Under the pieces are notes generated by a model that was not told where the DNA came from, did no database searches, and saw only the letters and a program-made list of their open reading frames with translations. Below are positions 6,117 to 6,126 of a stretch of 6,126 nucleotides of DNA, one piece after another (the first letter of the stretch is position 1; the number at the start of each line of letters is the position of its first letter). The translations under genes and the position numbers were made by a program. This DNA is from Acidobacteriota bacterium (GTDB taxonomy: Bacteria; Acidobacteriota; Thermoanaerobaculia; Multivoradales; JAHEKO01): positions 1-6,126 of the forward strand of contig JAOTUP010000139.1 in assembly GCA_029863825.1 (NCBI GenBank), read 5' to 3'.

Positions 6117-6126
6117 ATGATCAAGG
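6117..6126 (+). CDS. Possible start of a divergent gene (only the first three codons visible)
   Basis: ATG ATC AAG G at the right edge would begin a rightward protein with Met-Ile-Lys. Support is indirect: the minus-strand operon starts 68 bases away, the stretch between looks intergenic, and a -10-like hexamer sits ten bases upstream. No function can be given from three codons, and the call could be wrong. Confidence 0.35.

Overview
The window is densely coding, GC-rich bacterial DNA. Leu/Ser codons TTA, CTA and TCA are rare, which is why long empty frames open antisense to the real genes. The phylum cannot be fixed from the sequence. The gene styles (YfhO-like and GT-C membrane glycosyltransferases, a polyprenyl-phosphate phosphoribosyltransferase, short -10-to-ATG spacings) suit a deep-branching environmental bacterium; that placement is inference. 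I see no RNA genes, CRISPR arrays, insertion sequences or attachment sites, and no gene-free stretch longer than 68 bases.

Layout from left to right: (1) 1-2365, minus strand, a large YfhO-like multi-pass membrane protein whose C-terminal end runs off the left edge; (2) 2382-3254, plus strand, a 290-residue UbiA-superfamily protein of the decaprenyl-phosphate phosphoribosyltransferase (DPPR synthase) type; (3) 3242-4402, minus strand, a PLP-dependent DegT/DnrJ/EryC1/StrS sugar aminotransferase; (4) 4399-6048, minus strand, a GT-C-type membrane glycosyltransferase overlapping gene 3 by ATGA; (5) from 6117, plus strand, the possible first codons of another gene.

All four substantial genes fit one theme, the building and transfer of polyprenyl-phosphate-linked sugars at the cell envelope. 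The UbiA-type enzyme would make polyprenyl-phosphoribose, the aminotransferase an amino sugar, and the two membrane glycosyltransferases would use lipid-linked sugars to decorate a glycan, lipid or protein outside the membrane. Each family assignment rests on visible motifs. The joint pathway is inference.

Two structural points stand out. The plus-strand DPPR synthase gene is wedged between minus-strand genes, with a 13-base tail overlap on one side and a 16-base head gap on the other. No convincing terminator or second promoter is visible, so the three minus-strand genes could form a noncontiguous operon that reads antisense through it. Also, the promoter-proximal starts (2382, 6048, perhaps 6117) each have a -10-like hexamer 7-10 bases before the ATG and no Shine-Dalgarno, suggesting leaderless mRNAs, whereas the internal starts (2365, 4402) have clear Shine-Dalgarno sequences.
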